Shown here: positions 30,739 through 42,990 of the stretch, piece after piece
Numbering within the stretch: the first letter of the stretch is position 1
Layout: the number at the start of each line of letters is the position of its first letter
Assembly (NCBI GenBank): GCA_018806915.1
Contig: JAGKQI010000061.1
Span: forward strand, 2,170,001-2,234,000
Source: Phytophthora colocasiae
Taxonomy: Eukaryota > Oomycota > Peronosporomycetes > Peronosporales > Peronosporaceae
Reading direction: 5' to 3'
Length of the DNA: 64,000 nucleotides
Made by a program: the position numbers and the translations under genes
The notes under the pieces: generated by a model
What the model was told of the DNA's origin: nothing
Database searches by the model: none
What the model saw: the letters and a program-made list of their open reading frames with translations, nothing else

Positions 30739-32663
30739 AAACCGTGGATACGGAGTATCTACAACTGTAGACATAACTGCCTTGTCAAGGCCTGTCACCG
30801 GCAACTTTCCGATAAAAGAAATCTCTCAACGAGAGTGCGCGGGCGCGCTGGCTCAACGAGCACATTCTCCAATTCTCCCCAGCGAGCCAACCGCTCCTGA
30901 GGTGTCCAGTGACCAGGCGTCTACGCCCCAGCGCCTCAGCGCTTTCCGGTCTGAGCCCTCGGCTCCTCTCACGCTCTCCGTTTCGGAGTATTTCGCGGCG
31001 TCTCGCCTTCGCTACGGAGCGATGTTCAAGGCCAGCCCGACGTCAAGTGGTAGCGGTGGCTCACCCTTCGAGTACACGACAGCGTCGCCGACGCGCGACC
31101 CACGTCGCTCTCCTACGGAGGAAGGCGAGGTCGAAGTGGACTACGAGGAGTCCGAACAGGGCGATGCCCATGCGTCTCCTGCTCCTGCGAGCCCTCGGAC
31201 GACCCGAGCTGAGCTGCGCTCTCCACGCGATCCGCGTCGGTACTCAATTCCTCGGCAGCTGCGGCAGCCAATCCGTTCCCGGAGGGACCTTCGAGCCTCG
31301 TGCTCAACGCGTTGCGCAACGCACCACCACTTCCTGCTCGCGATGAGCCAGAGTCACTCAAGGGAGTCGAAGACGCGATCACCAACCCTCTGGATGAGGC
31401 ACAGGAGGCTTCCATGAGCGGTGCTCCAGAGTCACGTCGACCGGTCCAACGGGACATCGTGGGGACTTCGTCGCGGCGCGACTACGGCTTCGAGACTCGC
31501 GACCCTGCCGAGCAGGTGAAGCAGTTGATGGCGCAGCCAAACCTGCATGGTTACGCCATAGGCGATCCTCCACGTACGGTGGCTGAGACTCAGCAGCGAC
31601 AGGGGCTCCATGAGCGTTTCCTGACCCCGCAGGTGTGCACACTCGCCGAGTATCGGCAACGCTTAGATAAGCAACGACGACGGGAGTCTGTGCCTCAGAT
31701 GAGGACTTATCCACTCCTGCTCCAAACCGGAGAGACCACCCGGGACTACATGGTCCATGTGGCCACCTGGGCCGAGGCTTCACGAAAGCTCGCGTCGTTT
31801 GACCGGCTCATGGAGAGCTGCGCCGAGGTGGACGTCCGCCTCGCCCGAGGTCTACTCTTCCAGTACGCGAAGATACGCGTGCGGCCCGGCCGCTTTCCTC
31901 GTCACACGACGGCAGTGGCTCCGCCTCTCAGACCACTATCCCTGCTTCGCAGGATGCTCCTTCAGTCTCCGAGGGAGACTCGCTGGCTGTGCCAGCCACG
32001 GACCAGAGCCTGAGCTCGGCTGCTAGTCCGTCAGCTTCTCACACTAGTGGTGAGAAGCGGGTGTCGACCGAGTGGTCGACCTCGAGCCCTTCGGGCGCCC
32101 CCGATCTTCGCGATCAAAAGCGTCCACGACGTCAGGGCAGTCCTGCCTCAGGGGCCCTTCAAACTCCCACGAGTTTTGGGAATGAGGATATCCACGCCAC
32201 TTCACCAGATACTGGTTTTGACTACGGTGGCGACGCCGCGCCATCAGGCGCTCCACGTGGTAGTGGGGAGTCCCCTGCTCATCGAGCAACGGCGGAGGAG
32301 GCCGATTCGCTGCGGAACGCAATACTCGACGAGTGTGATGAGCGCTATTTGTCGCGGCGCGCGTGGTATCAACTCGATCACTCGATCGGTACTCTCCAGA
32401 GTCAGACTCAGTCTCTTCAGGGGAACCTGGAGAGCGTTTGGCATTCGCATGCCCGTCTCGCTCATGACATGGAGGAGATTGAAAGCCGGATGGCTTGGCT
32501 CGAAGGTCCTCAGTCCCTGACTGCTCGCCTGCACCAGCAGGAGCTTCAGCTCGCTGAGTTGCGGGGCCAGGTGACGTTGCTGCTGCAGATGACGCAGCCT
32601 GGGCACGTGTCGTCGGTGCCAGCGCCTCCGCGCTCACCCCCGCGGGGTCCCGATATGGCTTGA
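30739..32663 (+). pseudogene. E1 antisense reading frame between pol and 3' LTR
   Basis: On the strand opposite to E1 pol there is a long coding-like track in three successive frames, suggesting one protein of about 600 residues broken by frameshifts near 31270 and 31870. Part 1 (to about 31260) is disordered, Pro/Ser/acidic (GEVEVDYEESEQGDAHASP). Part 2 (about 31300-31870) is helical and basic with QVCTLAEYRQRLDKQRRRES and YMVHVATWAEASRKLASFDR. Part 3 (about 31872-32663) is Ser-rich, then a long coiled coil (LDHSIGTLQSQTQSLQGNLE, then LHQQELQLAELRGQVTLLLQ), and it overlaps the pol C-terminal linker in antisense. Function unknown. A comparable frame exists in E3 but not in E2. Confidence 0.5.
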
Positions 32664-35600
32664 GCAAGCCGACGTAGAACACCGGGTGTGTTCGCATCCG
32701 CTTTGGCAAGTCAAGCGTGTATGCCAGGCCCTTCTTGGCCACGATCGTAAATGGTCCGATGAAACGCGGACGCAATTTCGTCTTAAAGACACTGGACACT
32801 GCATGTGTAGGTAGGTTCTTAGCGTTTAATAAAACCTGGTCACCGACCTTAAATTCCCATACATTGCCTCTGCCTTTTGCATCAGCCTGTTCTTTCTGAA
32901 CGTCTTGGCTTTCGGCCATCGCGTCACGCACACGGCGTAATACGCTCAATCTCACCGAGAGGAAGTCATCGACTTGTTTACGCACAGCAGAAGGGCTGAT
33001 ATCAGCAAGCTCGGAGTCGAGCGACGGCACAGCCTCTCCCCCACTAAGCCCAAGGCTACCGCGAGGCGGAGTGAGCGAGACGCGCGGATGCGCAAGGCCG
33101 TTCACGTAGAACGGGGTGAAGCCTGTCGAGGCATGCACCGCATTGTTCATGGAGAACTCAACGAGAGGGAGCATAGCGCTCCAACGCTTCGGCGTTTCAG
33201 CGCATACGCTGCGGAGGATGTCCTCCAGGACGCGGTTCACGCGTTCAGTCTGACCGTCGGTCTGCGGATGATCCGCCGTGGACATGTCCAGTCGAGTGCC
33301 CAGCACCTTGAAGACGGACGTCCAGAAGTGACCCGTGAAACGTGGATCTCGATCCGAGACAATGGTCTCAGGCAGCCCATGCTGGCGGAAGACCCGATCG
33401 ATGAAGATCGTCGCTGTACCAGCGCCATCGACGGTGTCCGGCACAGCCGCTAGGTGAGCCATCTTGCTCAGACGGTCAACAAAGACCACCACGCCCGTGT
33501 TGCCTGCCGAGTCCTTCGGCAGGCCAAACACAAAGTCCATACTTATGGACTGCCAACACCCAGAGGGTACAGGTAAGCTCGCCAAAGGCGCAGCCGCATG
33601 CGGCGAGGGTTTAACCCGCTGACACGTCTCGCACGTGCGCACATATGTGCTGACCCACTTGTACATCTTCGGCCACCAGTACATGGAGCTCACCGAGCCG
33701 TACGTCTTCTCGCGACCGAGGTGGCCGCCTGTGGGTGTGTCATGGGCCTCATAGAGGATACGGTACTTCAGACCCTCATCGTGAGGAACCACCACTCGTG
33801 GTGGGTCATCCTGACCCGTGCTGTAGTACAGCAGACCGCCTTCCAGGCTGTAGCGTTGGAGTCTCGCCTTTAGACGTCGTGACAGAGTCACCTTTGAGTC
33901 TTTAAACTCATCGCTCCCCAGAGCTTGAAGCAGCGCGACACAAGAGTCGTCCTGAGCGTACGCTGCTCGAACCATGTTCGTCACGGACGACGTCACCGAG
34001 GTGACATGAGATAACTCATAGTCCGGGCGACGTGATAACGCGTCAGCGAGGACGTTCTGCCTGCCAGGCTTGTACTTCACCTCGAAGTTATACTCCGCAA
34101 AGAAGGAGAGCCATCGGGCCATCCTCTGCGAGAGGTGAGGCGACTGCGTCGCTGTGCGTAGTGACGCATGATCCGTGTAGATCACAAACGGCTTGGAGCC
34201 GAGCAGGTGAACCCTGAATTTGACGAGAGCGTACTTCATCGCAAGTAGCTCCTTGTCATGAACTGGATAGTTCTTCTCAGCAGCCTTGAGCTGCCGAGAC
34301 TCAAACGCAATGACGCGTTCGCGCCCTTCGGCGTCCGCTTGTAGCAAAGCACTGCCGATGGCAAAGTCCGAGGCGTCACAGACGACGATAAACGGACGAG
34401 CGGGGTCTGGCAACGCCAGTATCGGTGCCTGAAGCAGGCTATCCTTGATACAAGTGAACGCATTCTCGTGCTCGGCACGCCATACCCACTCGGCATCCTT
34501 CTTAAGGAGATCCGTCAGTGGCCGAGCCAACTCAGCGTAGTTCTCGCTATACTTGTGCAAGTAGTTGGCCAAGCCCAGCCACTTACGCAAGTCCTTCTGG
34601 TTCAAGGGAACCGGCCAATCCACAATGGCCTTGACCTTTGCTGGATCAGCACGAAGGCCATGCTTCCCAATGAAGCACCCTAGGAAGGGGATTTCTTCCG
34701 CGCCAAAGACGCACTTGTCTGCGTTGGCGTACAATTTGTTCGTGCGCATGCACTCGAGCACAGCTCTCACGTGTTCCACGTGCACCTCAACGTCAGTCTT
34801 GCCGTGTTCGGCCTGACTGTGGACGAACACGTCGTCAAAGTACGTTTGTGCGAACATTCGCAGGGGCCTGAACAGCTGCGTCACTAGACGATTGAACGTT
34901 GCGGGCGCGTTCGAGAGCCCTTGGGGCATGACGAGCCACTCCCAGAGCATACCGCTCAGGGTGCTCACCGCTGTAAGCGGAATATCACTGGCTCGCATGA
35001 GCAGCTGATAGTACCCATCGACTAAGTCGAGCGCACTGTACATGGTGCAACCCACCATGTTGTTCTGAAGAACATCCTTCCTAGGAATCGGCGTCTGCGC
35101 CGGAATCGTGGCAGCGTTGAGCTTGTTAAAGCGTGAACGATACGCCACTTGCCATTCGGCTTTCTGACACAGAACGTTGGCGCGGAATGCGGAGACTTGC
35201 TCTCGCGCACGAGACCCGCCGCGTGCTTCGCACGGAAGAAGGCGTCAATGACGTCGCATTGCTCTTTAGGAAGAGGCCACTGCCGGGTCACGCAGTATTT
35301 AGTTCCGGGAACTAAGTCGATCTCATGACGAACGCCTCGGTCGGGAGGCAGGCCACTCGGTGGTTCCTTCGAGACAACGTCTCCATATTCCTTCAGCAAG
35401 GAGTAGAAGGGATCCGAGGGATTCTTGAGGATCTCCGATCCACTCCTGGCGTTCAACGCCTTCTTGACTTCGGCCAAGACGGACTCGTCAACGAGGGATG
35501 ACGAGTTTAACTCCTCCTCAGGTCGAACGATGACCACCTCGGCGAGTTCGCCAGCCTTCAAGGCATCGCCAAAGTCGGCGAAGGACATCTCCTCTAGCTC

Positions 35601-36709
35601 AAGGAGCTTGTCAACACTTGGCAAGTCGTCCAGCAGGACACTGCCTTCGGCACTACCGCCCACTCCATCAACCAGAGTGTATAGCTGCCCACAGCCTCCG
35701 GTTCGTCGGCACTTGACGTCACGGATGACTCAGACGCAGAGCGTCTCGCCTGAAGGGCCTTACGACGTCTTCGCCTAGCCGAAGAGCGTCTACTCGACGG
35801 AGTACGTGCCGTCGCACAAGTTTCGGCCTCTCTCGGCCCAGTGTCAGAGACACTCAGCGATCCACTCGGTCGACGACCGATGCCGCTCAGCGGAGTACGT
35901 GCCGCTGCACAATCAATGACCGTAACAGGTCCAGTGTCAGAGACACTCAGCGATCAACTTGGTCCACGACCAGTATCACTCGACGGAGTACGTGCCGCCC
36001 CACAGGGGTTACGTGAGCTTTGCCCACACGTTGACTCACTGTCAACCAGCGCTATGCACTCAACAGGACTGCGGTCCTCGCTATCGGTGCTGTCCACTAA
36101 CTCGGACACACCGACTTCCAGCATCATAGCCGACCTGGCTCGATGCCCGCGCCAATAGCGCTTCTGCGTCCTAGCAGAGGTGGGTTCATGACTCGCCAAA
36201 GCTCCACTAGGAGAGAAGTGCGTAGCACCTAAGGTTTTCGACCTCCAGTCAATCCATGGCTCGTGGCGCTCCAGCCACGCCATACCAAGGATGAGGTCGT
36301 ACCTCGAATCCAGGTCCAAGACCAAGCAGCGTTCCACGCTGTCGAAGTCCAGGAACTTCAGCCGTAGGTCCATGGGGACCTTGGCTGCCGTGACACGGAC
36401 GCCCGTCGCTAGACGGACAGTGACGGTGTCACCTCTTCGCGCTCGAAGCGCCTCAGCATATTGCTGACTACCCTCAACGGTGGAGCGTCTGACGTAGTTG
36501 CCAGACGCTCCTGAATCGATCAACACGATCCACGGCTTCTCGAAGCCCTTCACGTCCACATGGACGACCAGCAAGCCCTGCTTGCTCACACGTTCCGTGT
36601 TCAAGAGCACGGAGCTCTTCGGGGCTGAGACCCAGTGCCTCTCACGCACTGCAGAACTCAGTTCTTCCCCAGTAGACGCGGGGCGGTCTACTGGGAGCCG
36701 TCGTTTCCC
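32044..36709 (-). pseudogene. E1 pol: protease, RT, RNase H, integrase, chromodomain (frameshifted)
   Basis: Entered from gag by -1 frameshifting at 36703-36709. Protease has VLIDSGASGNYVRRS. Reverse transcriptase has LDLVDGYYQ and YFDDVFVHS. RNase H has FIVVCDASDFAIGSALLQ and YTDHASLR. Integrase has an HHCC zinc region (HDTPTGGHLGRE...CETCQRVK) and the catalytic blocks SMDFVFGLP, VSDRDPRFTG and QTDGQTERVNR. A C-terminal chromodomain (YHVERLMARRRHRSQNQYLV, then KWRGYPHSQNSWEF) marks it as a chromovirus. Lesions relative to E2 are an in-frame TGA at 35954-35956, a one-base loss near 35697 and a one-base loss near 35125. RT-to-chromodomain is otherwise open for about 1,030 codons. Confidence 0.92.
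36668..36709 (-). promoter_or_regulatory. E1 gag-pol -1 frameshift signal
   Basis: Slippery heptamer GGGAAAC (36703-36709 reverse strand) in the correct phase (G_GGA_AAC), 7-base spacer, then a 10-bp stem CCCAGTAGAC/GTCTACTGGG (36686-36695 with 36668-36677) around an 8-base loop CGCCCCGC. The gag stop TAG lies in the 5' arm. The -1 frame is open from the heptamer into protease. Confidence 0.85.
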
Positions 36710-37659
36710 TGGGCAGAGCCCGAAGCGGGACTCGCGGCAGGGTTGCGGCCAGTCTGGCCGGCGCGCTCTTTGCGCAGAGGGCAGTTGGGCCTCAGGTGTG
36801 TGGGACTACCACACGTGTAGCACCGACGAGTGCTCATACGCTGCACCGCAGCTCGTAGCTCGGCTACTTCATCTTCAGCATAGCTGAGGTCCATGGGCTC
36901 GGGTCCCCCGGACCCCGTGCTGTTAGCACCGACCCTCGACAACTTAAAGTTGTGTTCAGCATTCAATGCCACGCTAACAGCGTCCTCGAAGGTGCGAGGA
37001 TTCTGACGGAATGCCTCCGTCCTGGCCACGCCAGCTCTCAGACCTTCCATGAAGATAGTCACAGTGACCACCTCAGGTAGAGGATCGGCAGCCATGCCGG
37101 CAATGAGCGTGCGTAGCTCTTGGACATAGTCCACCAGGTCCTTCTTGCCCTGTCGGCAAGCAAGGAAGCGTGACCGCACGCGATACGCCTGGTTAGGTGG
37201 AGCAAACACTTGCGTAAGTTTGGCCTTAAGCTCACCCCAAGTGGGGAAGGCCATTTCTACCGACGTCCCAGACGTCAAGGCCCATTCTCGTGCTCGACCT
37301 TCGAGCTTAGAGATGGCGAACGCCACGCGTTGGCCTTCCAACTGGAGCATAGCGGCCCCCATGGCCATTTCGACCTCTCGGGTCCACAATAGGAGGTTCT
37401 CTCCTTCGTGCCCGTGAAAGGTCTTCACGCTGAGCGTGACGGGCTTAGCTCTCGGAGCGGGATTAACTCCTTTTACATTCCGCTGAATGTGCTCAACGAG
37501 AGCGTTCTCGTACGAGGCAAATGCCTCCAGGCGCGCGTTGACGGCCTCCGGCCCTTGAGACGCAAGGTGCGCCATACCTTCAGGGCCCAGCAAGGACGTA
37601 AGCTTGTTAAGCGTGTCCCGCTGACTCGGAGTCAAGTGAGCGTATGCTTCTGGCTCCAT
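36688..37659 (-). CDS. E1 gag
   Basis: 323 residues from [19 protein letters not shown]. The central retrotransposon gag domain spans about residues 85-200 ([58 protein letters not shown]). A single CCHC zinc knuckle [14 protein letters not shown] lies near residue 285. It ends in TAG within the frameshift hairpin. It appears intact. Confidence 0.9.
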   Translation of the reverse strand: MEPEAYAHLTPSQRDTLNKLTSLLGPEGMAHLASQGPEAVNARLEAFASYENALVEHIQRNVKGVNPAPRAKPVTLSVKTFHGHEGENLLLWTREVEMAMGAAMLQLEGQRVAFAISKLEGRAREWALTSGTSVEMAFPTWGELKAKLTQVFAPPNQAYRVRSRFLACRQGKKDLVDYVQELRTLIAGMAADPLPEVVTVTIFMEGLRAGVARTEAFRQNPRTFEDAVSVALNAEHNFKLSRVGANSTGSGGPEPMDLSYAEDEVAELRAAVQRMSTRRCYTCGSPTHLRPNCPLRKERAGQTGRNPAASPASGSAQGNDGSQ

Positions 37660-37716
37660 TCTCACAGAGAAACAGTCTTCAACTCAGGAGTTGGCTTGAC
37701 TACAAGTGCTACCAGT

Positions 37717-38128
37717 TGCAGCGGGGCTGCGTAGGTGTGCACGGCACAGAGGAAGTTTGGTTGACTCGTAGAGTCCTGCTTGCAAGGCACTAGCCTTCGG
37801 TTCTATACAAGAACCAAGTAGTCCACTAAATACGGGACTCTCACAATCAGTGTCCCTATAATAAAGGAACTAACACTAATTATGTAAAATGCAAACTGAT
37901 TTTTATTTATTTTATTGCCCTAATCCTGAATGTAACGGATTTAGTATCTAACATACTAAATCCTAATCAAATGCAATGTGTGGCTCTGAGCTAACAGCCA
38001 GCAACTGGCTACATATGTGACGTGTGAGAAACACTATGTGTCGTACACGGATCTGTGACTTGTGACCTGGATGGTGTATACCACACCTATTGTAGCCAAG
38101 GCGCGCAGCGCCGTGTAACCCCGTTACA
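37717..38128 (-). repeat. E1 5' LTR and adjacent primer-binding site
   Basis: 412 bp and, by eye, identical to the 3' copy. Two bases after the LTR end, on the minus strand, is TGGTAGCACTTGTAG. TGGTAGCA matches the 3' end of eukaryotic initiator tRNA-Met, so this is the likely primer-binding site, though the match is only about 8 bases. Confidence 0.88.
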
Positions 38129-38133
38129 TGCAT

Positions 38134-38940
38134 AATAGACGTTCTGTCGGGAAACCTTTGCACGCTTTCGAAGATAATGTCATCGATGACTTCAAGGAAC
38201 ATTGTGCTACATGGGTTTTAGAAGACGGCTTCCCGTGTCAGCATCGGCTTCCAAGACAGTATTTTACAGAACCAAACATTACGTGGAAAGTGATTCACGA
38301 CCGCTATGTTGACGAAACTACGCGAGCCAAACCAGGCGCTAGAACGATGAGTTACTCAAGGATTACCCAGTACCGGCGCTACTATTTTCCGGGTGTTCGC
38401 TTAACCCGTTCTGCAGTAGATGTCTGTGATTGCTGTGTGCGCCTAATGATTCAACTTCAGCAACCCGATCTTCCGGAAAATGATAGGATTGTTCTGCTGT
38501 TAGAACAAAACACTCACATGGACACTGCAATCGCACAAAGGCGATTTATTTCAAATTTCATCAAGGACTTCTCGGCTTTACACGCACCAGACCAGATCCT
38601 ACCCAAGGGTATCGTTCCTGATACAACGGATTTGATTGGTACTTTACCTGAAAATGACAATTACGTTATCGATACTTCATATGCAAGCCGTACGGGTCCT
38701 TCACAGTGCTGTCGTGCACAAATACAAGAAGAGGATAACGGAGGCGGGATCTCTATGCCATACTACGGCCATGCACGCCTTCGGCAGACTACTTTCACAG
38801 CAATCTGATCATTCAAAACTTTGTAGTGGCTGACATCATCAACAATTGTAACAACGTCTACTTCTACGACGAGCGAGCCCAAGGCAAAAATGCAGATGCG
38901 CTCTGCAGCCTTCGACTGATTTGACGACACTGCAAACTAA
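38134..38940 (+). pseudogene. Unclassified transposase-like gene, 3' part (split by E1)
   Basis: Continues the gene at 30002 after E1. The frame reads NRRSVGKPLHAFEDNVIDDF, RQYFTEPNITWKVIHDRYVD, ARTMSYSRITQYRRYYFPGV and DVCDCCVRLMIQLQQPDLPE. It is open to about 38805, where a frame change follows YYGHARLRQ. After it the similarity-like reading FVVADIINNCNNVYFYDERA continues to about 38930. I know similar arrays of proteins in oomycete genomes that behave as repeats, but cannot assign a transposon superfamily. Confidence 0.5.
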
Positions 38941-41900
38941 TGTAAGGAGTGGTATTATGTGGAAGATTGTGGATAAACCTTCGCCTGATTGTAAAGGGGC
39001 CCAAAGGGCCAGAAGTGTACTTCAGAGTTTGCACAACTCTGAAGGTCAAATACCCTCTGTCTGGTCACCGGACTTTCCCCGACGATGGGTGCCTAATTCC
39101 TGGCGGAACGTCTCTCAGGAGAACGTATCTCTGAGAGACCTCATCCCGTTACCGTCCAGCGCGACGATCATGGTTCAAGGATTTACAAGACTTATCCGCA
39201 GAGACCAAGTATCTCGCGCCGGACGCCGCGCATCCGCGCAACCCCCCAAAGAACTTCGTGTACGTTGAAGTATTGGTGCTCCGTACTCTGATTTCCTACT
39301 CAAGATGCTGGTATCCTTCACTCTGAGTGACCAAGACTCTGAAAAACCAAGTGACTTCAGAAATCTGAAAACCAAGTAATTTCAGACTCTGAAAACCAGG
39401 ATGCTAGACTCTGAAATCAACGAAGATTCAAGACCATACTGAAACCAAGTGAATCCAGTTCAAGTCACGCATCCAAGTGATGACTGACCTGCACATACCC
39501 GTAATGACGTCTCTACCTGTCAACCCATCGAGATCTGCTGCGCTGACTGCATACTGAAACCAAGTCAAGATACCTGATGCATACAAGGACCAAGAGTACC
39601 TGAGATATAAAGACTGACTGCATAAAGGACGCTAAGAAGAAGAGATATACCAGAAAGATATGAGAGTTATGAGAAAGATAAAACGATAAATAGAGTTCAA
39701 TTTGCTTGCTACTGCACAAGTGGTATTCAAGTCACTGCGTCAACGTATGCCGTGTGATCTCCACCACTTCAATCCCCTTAGGTGGAGATCAGGTAACGTA
39801 GAGACCTGAGAGGACCCGCCTATTCCATATCCTAGTTGGGTCGTTTGTTTTGTCTCTAGCGGTAGCCCATTTCATATTGCTCGTTTGGACAGGCTCTGGA
39901 AACTAGACAGTCGTTTTCAGAGTGCAAGGTAGACTGTTGTATATAACCGATTGTATTGGTTTATATTTTCCCTCTATATTAGAGGGTGATGCGCGAACGT
40001 GACAGGGATACCAGACAGACCAGGTGTCTGGTAACAAGTCCCTAGTTGACCTGGAGTATTAGCCCACCGTTCGAGGGCCTAGAAAGAATACGAACGGCTG
40101 TATATATTTGTATATTCCTGAACTCTTTATATTTGTTGTTTATCTCTGAAAAAAAGTCAAGTGTCACGGTTCTGGATTTGTGATATTCAGACACCGATAT
40201 CAGACTTTCTCTGGTAAAAAATCTCTCTTCGACTATCGACTTCCTGGGAACCTATTTGGTTTCCAGAGATTCCGACTCCCGAACGCCCCTGGAAGGATTT
40301 CCTGAATTTCGACTCCAGACAAAAAACTTCCAACTTCTCTTCATCTGAAAATCTCAGACTCCGGAGAGGGTCATATTTCCAAGACAACGAACCCACGATG
40401 ATACCGCAAGGTACCACACGGCCACCTACGTTTTACGACTCTGAAAACCACTTTTCAGTAGTCGTATAACCGGGTTCACTATACACCACCTGCTCCGCGC
40501 CCAAAGTTTCACCGACTTCGCGACAAGCTACTACCCAGCCGGATTTTAAAAGCAACTGAAGATGTTTCCTCAAGCAACGCGTTTACCTGTATTTTACTGC
40601 CCGACAAAAGGCCACCCAAAGAAAAACAAACTCAAGCTCAAGGCAAACCAGCCATCAATATTGTATTTCGTTTCTTCGACTTCGACAACTACACGCGATA
40701 AGCCGAACGCTTGAATGTTACATTTCTTGATATTGACTCATTGACTCATAAACTTGCTATTGACGTCAACACCCGATACATGGCTACATCCTAGATACCG
40801 GTGAATTTGGGAGTACCGGGGTTCAGATTGGGCCCCGGGGTCCCACCAACTTCATATAGATGAATCCTGATCTCTTCTTGGACAGGACATAGTTCCACCA
40901 TACAATAATATTCTTCGAGCTGCTGTATCACAAGCATTGGATGGCGGCGCGGCCTGCACGGACGCGAGAGAAACGCGTATTACGGCAAACACGATGTTGC
41001 AGAGATACCTTGCAGCCTCCGCTGCACTTACAGGATCTCGATGGTGAAGAATTCGTAGCCCAGCATGTTAAAATGAATACAAATACAACTTGTTGGCAGC
41101 TCACAAACATTCTCTAGACGTGCTCAGTCTGAGACAAATGAGGAAGTGAGCTCGTCTTCGCGGCGGCCTCACTCCTTACCTCTTGTCGCCATCGCACTAT
41201 GGATGGCAGGTAGCTTGATATCCAGATCGCAGATGTCACCTTAGTACTTGCTAACAATAAAAACAAATAGTAAAAAAGGTTTTTCGTCTCACTATTTAAC
41301 TGGCAGACAGAGCGTGCCTGTAGGCTCACCAGCGAGGGCACGTGTTCTACTCCGCACCGTTCAACACAGCGGATACTTACGCTACGCGCTGATACATGTG
41401 ATCCACTCAGGTATTCCACCTAATTCATGCTTCAAGCTGGACTATGCATCTCGTTCCCTGTATACAATGAGACCTAAAACGCGAGCGTTGGCTGTCGGAA
41501 AATTGCAAACAGATGACTTGCGGAAACAGTAGCTGGATCCGGCTACTCGATGAAAGTAAGCAATGACCCACTGCAATACGATCTCTACAAGTATTTATGT
41601 TAACTGACATCTACCTGGACATGGTTATTTCGCATCGATAAACGCAGTGAACTGATAACATGTAAGACGTACTACTCACGGGGCGTCAAATAAGGTATTG
41701 AGTCCAAGCTGAATTGTAGAAACATTGCTAAAGGGCTAGGCTCGAAGACCTTTGGATTCACGGAGTTATGGATCACGAGTATAGCTCACTTCTGAACCAG
41801 CATCAATTCAATCAAGGATCCACGGAAGCCAGCAGCTTCCGTGAACGACTACACTGCTAGCTGCGGTGAACTAAGGTTCGACAACGAAAGATCGCTACAT

Positions 41901-42990
41901 CGACGGATAATTCTGGCTCTAAAGCTAACACGACAAGCGGAATTAGTGAGACTTCTACGGCGCGAGTTCTACGGTCAAGATGATCGACTCGTTCGGAGGT
42001 CAGTGGACGATTGGTCGCAACCACAGCAAGTGAAGATGAGATCCCGGCCCAACCGACAGGTTCGGTTGGTGTCGTTGAAAGTGGGACATGCGGTCTCAAC
42101 CAACCAAGAAATCGGGGCCGAGCAGCAAGAGTAAAGCATGCGCAGCAACAAGCTAATGGACAGGACGCAAGGAATGATGGACAGTGACGAATAAATTACC
42201 GAACAGAAGCCACCCCACCGTACCGCAGCCGATCTTCACGATCGTGACTGCGCCTAAAGTGACGAGTAAATTTATTTTTTTTTCCTTTTTGAAACCAACG
42301 ACAAGATGCACATTGGGAGCAGATTGACAAGAAACTTCCAAACTCGCAACCACCAGTACCGAGTAGATCCTCCGATAACCGGAGAGTTCGAGTTGTCACT
42401 TTTGATTTGACGAGCTCCAGCTCACCTCCCCCCCTCCTTCAATGCCATCATAATAAAGCGCATCACCGTCATCACCATCACTAAACGCGACCACGGAAAC
42501 CACGAGTGAAGGCATCGGCAAATCGACCCCACCACGCGCCGAGCGTTTTCCTGTAATGGCGAGCACTTAGTCCATCATCGAAGGTGCCGCACAGTGGACT
42601 GTCCACCCTCGGCATCACCATGAACTCACGCGAGCCCTGTCTAAACAGACAGAACCAGGGCGACGGTCACACCAACAACAAAACGTCCGCGGCAAGATCA
42701 GTGTCAACTGGTCCATAGCAGTGAGCGAGAAGCAGCGCAAAACGCGCGCAGTGCCATAACCCCCTCTGTCTCCGCTTGCGAAGGCACCCGCTCTTAAGAA
42801 ATGTAAAACAGCTTGTTCATTGATTATACGACTGGCAAAGCAACATCACAAACTACTTGCACCAATTCCGCTGTCATCATAGGCAAACAGACACACTGTG
42901 GTGAAGCGCGAATAAGAAATTCGTGAAAGGCAACGTCGGCCCCAGAAAGAGTCGGATCAAGCGACAAGGGCCACTCTGGCGAACCAAGAT
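38941..42990. other. 4-kb degraded repeat-like region without a recognised gene
   Basis: Notable content: repeated GACTCTGAAAACCAAGT/TTTCAGA motifs at 39330-39420; the inverted repeat CTCCACC...GGTGGAG at 39760-39790; an AT-rich LTR-like stretch at 39930-40160 that begins TGTATATAACC and contains TTTATATTTTCCCTCTATATTAG; and CACGGAAGCCAGCAGCTTCCGTG (perfect inverted arms) at 41821-41843. Short open frames here have no recognisable motifs. The right part may hold the eroded integrase end of E4. Confidence 0.35.

Larger units (their letters stand above)
30315..38128 (-). mobile_element. E1: Ty3/gypsy chromodomain LTR retrotransposon
   Basis: A 7.8-kb element in minus orientation bounded by 412-bp LTRs with TGTAAC...GCTGCA ends and a 5-bp target duplication TGCAT (30310-30314 and 38129-38133). 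The LTRs look identical by eye, so insertion is recent. Internal order from the 5' LTR is gag, protease, reverse transcriptase, RNase H, integrase, chromodomain, then an antisense frame before the 3' LTR. It interrupts an older transposase-like gene. Confidence 0.95.

Noticed and set aside
30653..31020. Start of the E1 antisense frame inside the LTR at a GTG codon
   Set aside because: The first ATG in that frame is at 31021; a GTG start is not expected in a eukaryote, so the N-terminus is left open.
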